Source of the DNA: Kofleriaceae bacterium
Lineage (GTDB): Bacteria > Myxococcota_A > Polyangia > Haliangiales > Haliangiaceae
DNA length: 39,908 bases
Assembly: GCA_022842285.1 (NCBI GenBank)
Contig: JALHPV010000028.1
Span: forward strand, 1 to 39,908
Direction: 5' to 3'
Shown in pieces: positions 29,559 through 38,057 of this stretch (position 1 is its first letter; the number at the start of each line of letters is the position of its first letter). The notes below the pieces were generated by a model. That model was not told the DNA's origin and searched no databases. It worked only from the letters and a program-made list of their open reading frames with translations. The position numbers were made by a program, and so were the translations under genes.

Positions 29559-30803
29559 TCACGGCAAGTCGCGCGTGGCGATGTTGAGCGTCATCACGCC
29601 TGCCCGAAAGCCCTGTGGCGTTCTGTCCGGGAGAAAGTAGTTCTGAGGAACGTTCTGATCGTCAAAGCCGACGTAGAGCATCAACCGCCCGTTGCCGTTC
29701 GCCGCGACATCTGCTCCCGTCAGCAGCCCGAGCCGCTCGCCGGCGCGCGGGGCGCCCTCCGCCCACTGGAGGTCGCGCGCGCGGTTGTAGTTGACGCTCC
29801 ACGTGATGCCATCGGCAGACTCGGCGCGATACACGCCGACCATGTTGTTGAACTCGATCGGCTGATTGTCGTTTTCGCCCGGCAGGTCGCTCTGTAGCCA
29901 CAGCTCCCAGCGGCAGTGCACGGCGTCGTAGATCACCGACGGCTGGCCGCCGCCGCTCGTCGGGGTGATCTGCTCGCGCAGGAGCGAACGCACGGGCGCT
30001 TCCACCGTCGTCCAGTGGATGCCGTCGGACGAGGTCGAGTGGCCGATGCCATACGCCTGCACCGTCTCGCAGCTCGGCCCGCTGCACGCAAAGCTCGAGT
30101 AGAAGAGGTGATAGATGCCGTCGACGAGCACGACCTCCGGATCCGCGACGATGGCGCCGACCGACGCCGGATAGACAGCCCGGCCCGTCAGCACCAGCCC
30201 ATCCTCGTCGTAGTCGGTCTCGGTGTTCGCCACGCGCGTGAACGTGATGCCGTCGGCGGAGATGGCCGCACCGATCGCGTAGTTCTGAAACGTGTAGCCC
30301 GGGAACGGGAACACCTCGCGCGAGCCCGAGTAGTAGAGGATGTACTTGCGGTCCGCAGGGGCGTTCGGGTTGTAGACGATCGACGGCGTCTCGCTGTGCG
30401 TGTGGTCCCACGCATCGACATCAGGATTCGCCGTGAACACCGGATCGTCGACGTACGACCACGCGGTCTTGTCGGGACTCACCGCCATGCGGATGACCTG
30501 CACGATGTCGGGCGCATTGAACGTCGTGCCGTGCGCGGCCATCCAGTACGCCTCCCACCGCTGCTCGCCTTCGTCCCAGCGCACGTCGGGGTCAGACATC
30601 GAGGTGTCCTCCTTGCCGTCGCTGAACGTAGAGCCGGCGCGCAGCCGTGGATTGCCGTCGCGGGCGACGAACTGGCCGAAGGCGGGGATCGCGGAGCATT
30701 CGGACGGGGCATCGATGTCGCCGTCGACGCCCGGAGCATCCGGGGCGGAGCCAGCATCGTCGCCGCACGCCACGAGGAGGGACAAGATGAGGGCGCGACG
30801 CAT
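29559..30803 (-). CDS. Lipoprotein with five-bladed beta-propeller fold (GH43/GH32-like)
   Basis: A protein of 414 residues. The signal ends at Cys13 (LLVAC) and is followed by an Asp/Ala/Pro linker to about residue 38. The body shows repeated motifs of glycosidase-type propellers: MSDPDVRWDEGEQRWEAYW, PSIVYNP with YILYYSGS, ADPEVVLVDGIYHLFYSS, SSDGIHWT and PSVIYDAVHCRWELW. DP plus YxLFYS blocks are typical of GH43, GH32 and GH130 families. I cannot confirm the three catalytic acids, so activity is uncertain; it may be a binding protein. It is divergent from the glycosyltransferase gene with 45 bp between starts, and lies 31 bp upstream of the zinc-knuckle gene in the same direction. Confidence 0.72.
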   Translation of the reverse strand: MRRALILSLLVACGDDAGSAPDAPGVDGDIDAPSECSAIPAFGQFVARDGNPRLRAGSTFSDGKEDTSMSDPDVRWDEGEQRWEAYWMAAHGTTFNAPDIVQVIRMAVSPDKTAWSYVDDPVFTANPDVDAWDHTHSETPSIVYNPNAPADRKYILYYSGSREVFPFPGYTFQNYAIGAAISADGITFTRVANTETDYDEDGLVLTGRAVYPASVGAIVADPEVVLVDGIYHLFYSSFACSGPSCETVQAYGIGHSTSSDGIHWTTVEAPVRSLLREQITPTSGGGQPSVIYDAVHCRWELWLQSDLPGENDNQPIEFNNMVGVYRAESADGITWSVNYNRARDLQWAEGAPRAGERLGLLTGADVAANGNGRLMLYVGFDDQNVPQNYFLPDRTPQGFRAGVMTLNIATRDLP

Positions 30804-30848
30804 GCTCCCGCGAGTGTAGACCGCCCACGACAGTGCTACCTAGTCAGC

Positions 30849-32105
30849 GTGAAGTTGCTCGTGGCCACCGTGCCGCTGACGGGCCACGTCCAGCCGATGC
30901 GTCTGGTCGTCGCCGAGCTCGTCGCGCGCGGCCACGATGTCATCTGGTACGCGGCGACCAAGTTCGGACCACGCATCACCGCCACCGGGGCGCGCTTCGT
31001 CCCCATGAGCCCTGCGGTCGATTGGGACGATGCGGACGTCGAGACTGCGCTGCCGGCCCTCCGTGGCAAGCGTGGCCTCTCCCGCGTCAAGGCGCAGCTG
31101 CGCGCCATGTTCATCGAGCCGATGGTCCAGCAGCTCCGCGAGCTCGAGGCCATCGTCGACCGCGAGCAGCCCGTCGCCATCCTCGCCGACCAGGCCCACC
31201 TCGGCGCGGCCCTCCTCGCCGAGACTCGCCCCCTCAAGTGGTTCGGCCTGGGCATCAGCGCACTCGTCATCCCGAGCATCGACGTCGCGCCCTTCGGGTC
31301 CGCGCTCCCCTATCTCCCCGGCGATCCGGGCCGCAAGCGCAACAAGCTCCTCTACTGGATCATCCACCAGAAGCTCTTCGGCGGCATCACGCGCCTCTAC
31401 CGCGAGCAGCGCGTCGCCGCCGGTCTCCCCGAGGGCGAGGGCACCTACTTCGACGTCTTCGCGCGCGATCTCTACCTCCAACCCACCATCGAATCCTTCG
31501 AGTACCCGCGCACCGATCTGCCCGCCCACGTCCGCTTCATCGGTCCTCTCGTCCCCCCGCCATCCACGACCGATCTCCCCGCCTGGTGGGCCGACATCGC
31601 GTCGTCCGACCGTCCGATCGTCCTCGTCACCCAGGGCACCCTCGCCACCAACCCGCGCGAGCTGATCCTCCCAACCCTGACCGCGCTCGCCAACGAGCCC
31701 GTCCTCGTCATCGCCACGATCGACCCCGCCCTCGTCCCCGATCCGCCTGCCAACGCGCGCCTCGCCCCCTTCATCCCCTACGCCTCCCTCCTCCCCCACG
31801 TCGCGGCCATGATCACCAACGGCGGCTACGGTGGCGTCCAGATGGCCCTCGCCGCAGGCGTCCCCCTGATCGTGGCCGGCGGTAGCGAGGAGAAGCCCGA
31901 GATCGCCCGTCGGGTCGCATGGACGGGGGCCGGCCTCGATTTGCGCACGGGCCGCCCCCGCAAGGGCAAGCTCCGCAAGGCGGTCCGCAAGCTCCTCGCT
32001 GAACCCGGTTTTCGTGAGTCTGCACGAAGACTTGCGACCGAGATGGCCGCCCATGACGCCCCGCGGGAGGCAGCCGACGCGATCGAAATGGGCCTGGCCC
32101 ATTAA
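30849..32105 (+). CDS. UGT/MGT family glycosyltransferase
   Basis: A GT1-type glycosyltransferase of 418 residues with the GT-B fold. The N-terminus, LLVATVPLTGHVQPMRLVVAEL, has the acceptor-side signature. The C-terminal half has IVLVTQGTLATNPREL, then FIPYASLLPHVAAMITNGGYGGVQMALAAGVPLIVAGG, the sugar-nucleotide-binding block. Such enzymes glycosylate small lipophilic products such as macrolides, sterols or carotenoids. The start is GTG at 30849, without a clear ribosome site. The final codons and the stop lie inside the first copy of a palindromic repeat, so the last residues (MGLAH) are donated by repeat DNA. No biosynthetic cluster is nearby, so the acceptor is unknown. Confidence 0.92.
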   Translation: MKLLVATVPLTGHVQPMRLVVAELVARGHDVIWYAATKFGPRITATGARFVPMSPAVDWDDADVETALPALRGKRGLSRVKAQLRAMFIEPMVQQLRELEAIVDREQPVAILADQAHLGAALLAETRPLKWFGLGISALVIPSIDVAPFGSALPYLPGDPGRKRNKLLYWIIHQKLFGGITRLYREQRVAAGLPEGEGTYFDVFARDLYLQPTIESFEYPRTDLPAHVRFIGPLVPPPSTTDLPAWWADIASSDRPIVLVTQGTLATNPRELILPTLTALANEPVLVIATIDPALVPDPPANARLAPFIPYASLLPHVAAMITNGGYGGVQMALAAGVPLIVAGGSEEKPEIARRVAWTGAGLDLRTGRPRKGKLRKAVRKLLAEPGFRESARRLATEMAAHDAPREAADAIEMGLAH

Positions 32106-32213
32106 GCTGCGCCTTAAGCTGCGCCCCCGCGGGCGGGGGCCTGGCCCATTTAACCGGCGAGGGGGCCTGGCCCATTTCGCTGCGCCCCCCCCCGGAGGGG
32201 GCCTGGCCCATTT
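32087..32213. repeat. Array of G/C-rich palindromic repeats at the 3' end of the glycosyltransferase gene
   Basis: Three exact copies of gggggcctggcccattt start at 32135, 32161 and 32197. A fourth, variant copy at 32087-32103 is a perfect palindrome (aatgggcc-t-ggcccatt) that includes the stop codon of the preceding gene. Between copies lie ctgcgcc blocks and hairpins such as gcccccgc/gcgggggc (32123-32140) and gccccc/gggggc (32184-32202). Spacing is irregular (26 and 36 bp between exact copies). The array could act as a terminator cluster, a REP-like element or both. The remaining bases up to 32245 show nothing else. Confidence 0.85.
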
Positions 32214-32245
32214 AATTGATCGGGATTGCGGCCGATTCGGACACC

Positions 32246-33310
32246 GTGATCAGCTGGCTCCGTTCCTTGTTCCGGCGCTCGGCGGCGCCCCCGCCTCCCG
32301 AGGCCTATGTGCCGCGGGCGCGCAAGCGCAAGTCCGAGGTCGGGGCCAAGGGCACGCCCGCACCGCCGATGCGGATGGTGTCGAAGCTCGGGGCCGACCC
32401 GTCGATGACCGAGGTGCTGTCCGAGGTCATCGAGCAACTCGGGGGCCCGCAGGTCGAGCTGGACCGCGAGCAGTGGGCGGGCCTGGCCATGCGCATCGTC
32501 GGGCTGGCGGATACCGTGCCGCCGCCGTCGTTTCCGCGCATCGCGTCGGAGATCGTCGAGGTGGCGCGAGATCCCGATGTGGACGTGAACCAGCTGGTCG
32601 GGCTCGTGCAGCGGGATGCGGCCATCGCCGCGACGCTGCTCCGGGTCGCGAACTCGGTGGCGTTCTCGCCGGCGATCCCGATCACGAACTTGCGCAGCGC
32701 GATCCAGATGATGGGGATCCAGCTGGTGATCGAGGTGGCCCTCGGGGCGAGTGCGCGGGCGTACTACGAGGTGGCGAGCAAGGCCGAGCTCGCGCTGTTT
32801 CCGGGGCTGTGGCAGTCGATGTTCGAGGAGGCGATGGCGAACGCGTTCACGTGCGGACGCGTGGCGCTGGACGTGCCGACGGGTCGGCCCGAGCGGGCCC
32901 TCGTGGCGGGGTTGCTCGCGGATGTCGGGCGGCCAATCGCCCTGCGCATCATGGCGCGGCTCGTGCGGGAGGGGATGCCGATGCCGGCGATCGAGATCGT
33001 GCATGCGACGCTGGACGAGGTCGCGGCGCGGATCGGCGAAGAGGCGCTGCGCAAGATGGAGTTGCCGCCCGAGCTGCTCGAGGGGTGCATTCCGACGGGC
33101 GAGACGCCGACGGCGGACTCGATGATCGCGCGGCTGGTGTCGGCGGTGGCTGCGATCCAGCGCCGGAGCCCACGCATCTGGGGCAACGCGAGCGACGTCC
33201 GGGCCGCGGCCGAGCAGATGAAGCTGTCGCCGCACCTGGTTCGCACGCTGTTTGCGCAACGCGAGCAGTACATGATGCAAGCGAAGGGGATGTTCGGCAC
33301 GATGCGCTGA
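32246..33310 (+). CDS. HDOD domain protein
   Basis: A protein of 354 residues from the GTG at 32246 (MISWLRSLFRR). The frame is open further upstream to a TTG at 32216, but that would begin beside the repeat array. After a basic, Pro-rich N-terminus, an HDOD domain spans about 85-290: PSFPRIASEIVEVARDPDVDV, then LVQRDAAIAATLLRVANSVAF, LRSAIQMMGIQLVIEVAL and GLLADVGRPIALRIM. HDOD domains are degenerate relatives of HD hydrolases and usually act in signalling rather than catalysis. There is no EAL or GGDEF domain here. The next gene starts 1 bp after the stop. Confidence 0.87.
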   Translation: MISWLRSLFRRSAAPPPPEAYVPRARKRKSEVGAKGTPAPPMRMVSKLGADPSMTEVLSEVIEQLGGPQVELDREQWAGLAMRIVGLADTVPPPSFPRIASEIVEVARDPDVDVNQLVGLVQRDAAIAATLLRVANSVAFSPAIPITNLRSAIQMMGIQLVIEVALGASARAYYEVASKAELALFPGLWQSMFEEAMANAFTCGRVALDVPTGRPERALVAGLLADVGRPIALRIMARLVREGMPMPAIEIVHATLDEVAARIGEEALRKMELPPELLEGCIPTGETPTADSMIARLVSAVAAIQRRSPRIWGNASDVRAAAEQMKLSPHLVRTLFAQREQYMMQAKGMFGTMR

Positions 33311-33311
33311 C

Positions 33312-34157
33312 ATGAAGCGCGCGGCGGCTCTCGCCCTGATCGTGGCTGGTTGCGGTGGATTCATCGACAACCAGGCCGCCAAATCAACCCTCAAGATCCT
33401 GAAGGCGTCGTCGGCTTCAGCGCAGAAGCTGTCCGACGTGGACCTCGCGCGCGATGCGCTGGCTGGCGGCATCGTGCAACTCGATGCGTTTGCCATCGCG
33501 TATCCGGATCACCCGGAGTTCAAGCGGATGCACGCGGAGGCGCTGTGCCAGTACGGGATCGCCTTCGTGTTCGACGAGTGGGAGGACGCGGCGATGGGCG
33601 GCCGCCCTGATGAGGCCGCGCACCTGGCGGGACGACTCGGTCGGCTGCTGCCTGCCTGCGTCGATGCGAACCTGGCCTTGCTTCCGCCTCAGTGGCGCGC
33701 CGCGCGCGGGCAGGGCCCCGACGCGATCACGGCGATCCTGCCGACGGTGACGGCGGATCAAGTCCCGGCCTTGCTGCTCATCGCCACCGCCGACGCGGTC
33801 ACCGTGCCCGTCACGGCGAACCTCGACCTCTTGCCTTCCATCGACGTGATGTTGCGGTGGTGCGCCGAGCTCGCGCCTGGCTCGAGCGATGCGCTCGCGG
33901 AGACGATGCTCGGCACGCTGCACGCTGCGGCGAGCCCCTTCATCGGGGGGCCCAACGGAATGGCCGAGCTCGAGACGGCGAAGCGGCTCGCTCCGCCCGG
34001 CACGCTGCTCATTGACGTGACGATCGCGAACGCGAAGCGCGACAAGGCTGCTCTCGAGAAGCTCGTCGCGACGGACCTGCGCACGTGGCCGGATCGTCGG
34101 CTGTCGAACGAGCTCGCCCTGCGCAAGGCGCGCCGCTACCTGGCGGCGATGAAGTAG
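33312..34157 (+). CDS. TatT-like lipoprotein (TRAP transporter T-component family)
   Basis: A lipoprotein of 281 residues with lipobox VAGC at Cys14. The mature protein is helical, with features of the TatT family: an early ALAGGIVQLDAFAIAYPDHPEF block, then LCQYGIAFVFDEWEDA, and a late AKRLAPPGTLLIDVTIAN. TatT of Treponema is a trimeric helical-repeat lipoprotein that partners a TRAP substrate-binding protein. No TRAP transporter gene is visible in this window, so its partner is unknown or it is an orphan. It is almost contiguous with the HDOD gene and converges on the hybrid kinase gene with a single base between stops. Confidence 0.75.
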   Translation: MKRAAALALIVAGCGGFIDNQAAKSTLKILKASSASAQKLSDVDLARDALAGGIVQLDAFAIAYPDHPEFKRMHAEALCQYGIAFVFDEWEDAAMGGRPDEAAHLAGRLGRLLPACVDANLALLPPQWRAARGQGPDAITAILPTVTADQVPALLLIATADAVTVPVTANLDLLPSIDVMLRWCAELAPGSSDALAETMLGTLHAAASPFIGGPNGMAELETAKRLAPPGTLLIDVTIANAKRDKAALEKLVATDLRTWPDRRLSNELALRKARRYLAAMK

Positions 34158-34158
34158 C

Positions 34159-36099
34159 TCACGACGGAGAGCGGCGGCGCACCAGGCCAACAGCGAGCTC
34201 GAGGAGCAGCGAGGGCTCGACGGGCTTTGTCAGGTGCGCGTCGAACCCAGCGGCGAGGGCGCGCTGGCGGTCCTCGTCGCGCGCATAGGCCGTGAGCGCG
34301 AGCGCCGGCACGGCCGGCCTGTTCGGTAGCTCCCGCACCCGTGCGATCACCGAGTAGCCGTCCTCGCCGGGCAAGCCGATATCCGAGACCAGCAGATCGG
34401 GGGTGGCGGCCTCGAGGGCCGCGATCGCTTCGTCGCCCGTCCCCGCCAGCATCACGATGGCCCCCGCGCGGCTGAACAGCGTCTCGATGAGCTCGCGCGT
34501 ATCGGGTTCGTCCTCGAGGAGCAGGATCGTGAGGCCCCGCAGCTCGAGGGGCGGTTGCGGATCCAGCGCCTTCGCCGGCCGCGGCGGGGTGGCCTCGCGC
34601 GCGATCGCCACGGGAATGCGCACGGTGAACGTCGCGCCGCGGTCCTCTCCGTCGCTCGCCGCCGTCACCGTGCCGCCATGCATCTCGACGAGCTCGCGCA
34701 CGATCGAGAGTCCCAGCCCGAGCCCCTTCGCCCGCCGCGTCGTCGCGCGCTCCTCCTGACCGAAGCGATCGAAGACGCGCGGCAAGAACGCGGACGAGAT
34801 GCCCTTCCCGGTATCGGCGACGGAGAGCTCGACCATGTCGCTCACGACCCGCAAGCTCACCCGGACGCGTCCGCCCGCAGGCGTGAACTTCACCGCGTTC
34901 GTCAGCAGATTGATCACGATCTGCTGGAGGCGCGCGGCATCACCGATCACGCGGGTGCCACTCGCGAGCTCCGACTCGAGGCCGATCTCCTTCGCGAGCG
35001 CCGCGGGGCGTACGCTGTCGAGCGCCGCTTCCACGATGGGCCGCAGTACGACCCGGGCCATCTCCAGGTGAAGCTTGCCGGAGATGATGCGGGAGACATC
35101 GAGCAGGTCCTCGATGAGCTGCGCCTGCGCCCGGGCATTGCGCTCGATCGTCTCCAGCGCCTTCGCGTGCTTCTCGGCGGACAACGACTCCGAGCGGAGG
35201 AGCTGCACCCAGCCGAGCATCGCGGACAGGGGCGTTCGCAGCTCGTGAGACACCACGGCGAGGAAGTTGTCACGCGTGCGACTCGCGTCCTCGGCCTGCT
35301 GGCGGGCAATCTGCTCGTCGGCGAGCGCCTTCGCCACGGCCGCCGCGGCCGCCTTCTGCTCGGTGGTGTTCTGGAACACGAGCGCCACCAGCCGCTGACC
35401 GGGCTCGCCGATCCGGTGCGCGTGCACGTCGAACCACCGATTCATCGCCGGCTCGTAGTTCTCCACGCGGATCGCCTCTCCGGTCGCGGCCACCCGACCG
35501 TAGATGCGCGCCCAGTCACCTTCGAGGTTCGGGACCAGCTCGCGAATCGTCTTGCCGACGGGACTCACGAGGCCGGTCTGCTCCTCGAACGCGTGGTTCG
35601 CCTCGACGAAGCGATAGTCGACGTACTCGCCGGCCTCGTTCTGGATCATGTGGATGATGCAGAAGCTCTGATCGATCGCGCCGAGGACGTTGCGGTACCT
35701 CGTCTCCGCCTCGTCGCGCAGCTTCTTCTCGCGCATGTAGTCGGTGAGCTCGTGGCCCTGGTGCAGGATGCCGATCACCGCGCCGCTCTCGTCGCGGATC
35801 GGCTGCATGATGAAGTCGACGTACAGCTCGACCCCCACGCCATCGCGCAGCAACGTCACCGGCAGCCCACGCCCGCGAAACGGCTCGCCCGTCGCGGTCA
35901 CTTGATCGAGCAGGGTGACGAAGCCCTGATCGACGATCTCGGGCAGGGCCTCGGCGATGGGCTTGCCGATGATCTCGCGATGTCCGATGAGCTGGTAGAA
36001 CGCCGCGTTCGCCAGCTCGAAGACATGGTCCGTCCCGCGGGAATACGCGAAGAAGCCCGGCGCCTGCTGGAGCAGCTCGAAGGTGGAGAGCTTGTTCAT
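34159..36099 (-). CDS. Hybrid sensor: PAS-PAS-histidine kinase-receiver (second of pair)
   Basis: A cytoplasmic protein of 646 residues without membrane helices. Two PAS domains lie at about 5-130 and 140-260; the first begins ELLQQAPGFFAYSRG. The HisKA domain has phospho-accepting His285 in SHELRTPLSAM. The ATPase domain follows, with NLLTNAVKFTPAGG and DTGKGI. The receiver at about 525-640 has acidic residues in LLLEDEPDTRE and phosphorylated Asp573 in SDIGLPGEDG. The start overlaps the stop of its paralogue (ATGA at 36096-36099), so the two are translationally coupled. The signal and the output are unknown, as no DNA-binding domain is attached. Confidence 0.94.
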   Translation of the reverse strand: MNKLSTFELLQQAPGFFAYSRGTDHVFELANAAFYQLIGHREIIGKPIAEALPEIVDQGFVTLLDQVTATGEPFRGRGLPVTLLRDGVGVELYVDFIMQPIRDESGAVIGILHQGHELTDYMREKKLRDEAETRYRNVLGAIDQSFCIIHMIQNEAGEYVDYRFVEANHAFEEQTGLVSPVGKTIRELVPNLEGDWARIYGRVAATGEAIRVENYEPAMNRWFDVHAHRIGEPGQRLVALVFQNTTEQKAAAAAVAKALADEQIARQQAEDASRTRDNFLAVVSHELRTPLSAMLGWVQLLRSESLSAEKHAKALETIERNARAQAQLIEDLLDVSRIISGKLHLEMARVVLRPIVEAALDSVRPAALAKEIGLESELASGTRVIGDAARLQQIVINLLTNAVKFTPAGGRVRVSLRVVSDMVELSVADTGKGISSAFLPRVFDRFGQEERATTRRAKGLGLGLSIVRELVEMHGGTVTAASDGEDRGATFTVRIPVAIAREATPPRPAKALDPQPPLELRGLTILLLEDEPDTRELIETLFSRAGAIVMLAGTGDEAIAALEAATPDLLVSDIGLPGEDGYSVIARVRELPNRPAVPALALTAYARDEDRQRALAAGFDAHLTKPVEPSLLLELAVGLVRRRSPS

Positions 36100-38057
36100 C
36101 GGAGCTTGCGGCGGGCGAAGGACGCGGCCACCGCGAGGAGCTCGACGGGCTCCACGGGCTTCGTGAGGTGGTTGTCGAAGCCGGCGTGCAGCGCCCGCGC
36201 GCGATCCTCGACCCGCGCGTACGCCGTCAACGCCACCGCCGGGACGGCCCCGCCCGCATCACGGGGCAACGCCCGCACCTTCGAGATGAGCGAGAAGCCA
36301 TCCTCGCCGGGCATGCCGATGTCTGACAGCAGGAGGTCCGGGACGCGCTTCCTCACCGCCGCGAGCGCCTCGGCCGCCGAGCTGACGGCCGTGACGTTCG
36401 CCTTGCAGCGCTCGAACAGCTCGCCGAGCATCTCGCGCGTATCCGGATCGTCATCGACGACAAGCACGTGGAGGCCCTCGAGATCCGGTGGACAGGTGAG
36501 CTGCTGCTGGAAGGTGAGCAGCGCCGGCTCGACCGTCCGGGCTAGCCGCGACGGCGCAGGCTCCCGCGAGCGCGATGCCGAGATGGGAAGCCGAACCTTG
36601 AAGGTCGCACCGTGCCCGACGCCGTCACTCGCCACGCTCACCGTACCGCCGTGAATCCCGACGAGCTCGCGCACGATGGACAGCCCGAGGCCGAGCCCCC
36701 CGCTGCTGCGCGTCGTCGCGCCCTCGGCCTGGCGGAAGCGGTCGAACACATGAGGCAGGAAGTCGGGGGCGATGCCCTTGCCGCTGTCGGAGACGGCCAG
36801 CTCCACTGCGGATTCGTCGAGCCGCAGGACGACCTGTACGTGACCTCCGCGCGGCGTGAACTTCACCGCGTTCGACACGAGGTTCCACACGATCTGCTGC
36901 AGGCGCGCCGCGTCGCCCAAGACGATCGCGTCGGTAGCGAGCATCGGCTGGATCCGGACATCGCGCGCGAGCGCCGCCGGCTGCACGGTCTCGAGCGCGG
37001 CCTCGACGATGGGGCGCATCTCGACGGGCATCACCTCGATGCGAAGCTGGCCCGCGATCACGCGGCTGACGTCGAGGAGGTCCTCGATGAGCTGGGCCTG
37101 GGCGCGCGCGTTGCGCTCGATGGTCTCCAGGGCCTTCGCCTGCTTCTCGGGAGGCAGCGACTCGGTGCGCAGGAGCTGGACCCACCCGAGCATCGCCGTC
37201 AACGGAGTGCGGAGCTCGTGGCTCACGATCGCGAGAAACTCGTCGCGCGTCCGTCCCGCTTCTTCGGCGGCGCGGCGGGCGAGCTTCTCGTCGGCGAGCG
37301 CGCGGGCGGTCTCCGCCTCGGCCTGCTTGCGCAGCGTCACATCCTTGAAGACCAGGGCGACGAGCTTCTTCGCCGGCTCGCCGACGCGGTGCGCGTTCAC
37401 CTCGAACCAGCGCTGCATCGCCGGGGCGTGATTCTCGAAGCGCTTCGCGACGCCCGTGTCCGCGACCTCGCCGTAGATGCGGAACCACGACTCGTCGAGG
37501 TCGGGCACCATCTCGAGGGCCGTCTTGCCCACGGCGTTCACGAGCCCGGTGTGCTGTTCGAAGGCCACGTTGGCCTCGAGGAAGCGGTAGTCGATCGTCT
37601 GGCCACTCGCGTCGTGGAGCATCTGCATCACGCAGAAGCCATCGTCGATCGCCGAGAACAGCATGCGGTAGCGCGACTCGGCGCGGACCATGTTCGTCAC
37701 CTCGTGCCCCTGGACGAGGATGGCGAACGGCTTGCCGTCGGGATCGCGGATCGGCTGGTAGATGAAGTCGAGGATCGCCTCGTCGGGGGCAGCCCCCTGG
37801 GTGCGCTGGAGCGTGATCGGAACCGCCGTGCCGATGTAGGGCTCGCCCGTCGCGTAGACGCGGTCGAGCAGCTCGTAGAACCCCTGGCCCGCGATCTCGG
37901 GGAGCGCTTCGCGGATGGTCTTCCCGATCACGTCGCGATGCCCCACGAGGGTGCGATACGCCTGGTTGGCGACGGCAAACACGTGCTCCGGGCCGCGCAG
38001 GAGGGCGACGAAGCCCGGTGCCTGCTGCAGCGCCTCGAGCTCGAGGGTGGTGGTCAC
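36096..38057 (-). CDS. Hybrid sensor: PAS-PAS-histidine kinase-receiver (first of pair)
   Basis: A cytoplasmic protein of 653 residues that has the same order of domains as the following gene and is clearly its paralogue: the first PAS begins ALQQAPGFVALLRG, the second contains YRFLEANVAFEQHTGLV. Phospho-accepting His280 is in SHELRTPLTAM; the ATPase motifs are NLVSNAVKFTPRGG and DSGKGI. The receiver has Asp579 in SDIGMPGEDG. I chose the GTG at 38057, which overlaps the stop of the DUF3108 gene; the longer open frame up to 38861 is a shadow of that gene. Conserved motifs of both kinases are intact, so neither is a pseudogene. Confidence 0.93.
   Translation of the reverse strand: MTTTLELEALQQAPGFVALLRGPEHVFAVANQAYRTLVGHRDVIGKTIREALPEIAGQGFYELLDRVYATGEPYIGTAVPITLQRTQGAAPDEAILDFIYQPIRDPDGKPFAILVQGHEVTNMVRAESRYRMLFSAIDDGFCVMQMLHDASGQTIDYRFLEANVAFEQHTGLVNAVGKTALEMVPDLDESWFRIYGEVADTGVAKRFENHAPAMQRWFEVNAHRVGEPAKKLVALVFKDVTLRKQAEAETARALADEKLARRAAEEAGRTRDEFLAIVSHELRTPLTAMLGWVQLLRTESLPPEKQAKALETIERNARAQAQLIEDLLDVSRVIAGQLRIEVMPVEMRPIVEAALETVQPAALARDVRIQPMLATDAIVLGDAARLQQIVWNLVSNAVKFTPRGGHVQVVLRLDESAVELAVSDSGKGIAPDFLPHVFDRFRQAEGATTRSSGGLGLGLSIVRELVGIHGGTVSVASDGVGHGATFKVRLPISASRSREPAPSRLARTVEPALLTFQQQLTCPPDLEGLHVLVVDDDPDTREMLGELFERCKANVTAVSSAAEALAAVRKRVPDLLLSDIGMPGEDGFSLISKVRALPRDAGGAVPAVALTAYARVEDRARALHAGFDNHLTKPVEPVELLAVAASFARRKLR

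Noticed and set aside
32087-32213. CRISPR array
   Set aside because: Repeats are only 17 bases, spacing is irregular and short, the intervening sequence is itself repetitive, and no cas gene is present.
34555-36654. A 699-codon open frame on the plus strand
   Set aside because: It is antisense to the two hybrid kinases, whose catalytic motifs are intact, and it has low-complexity Arg/Leu/Asp content.
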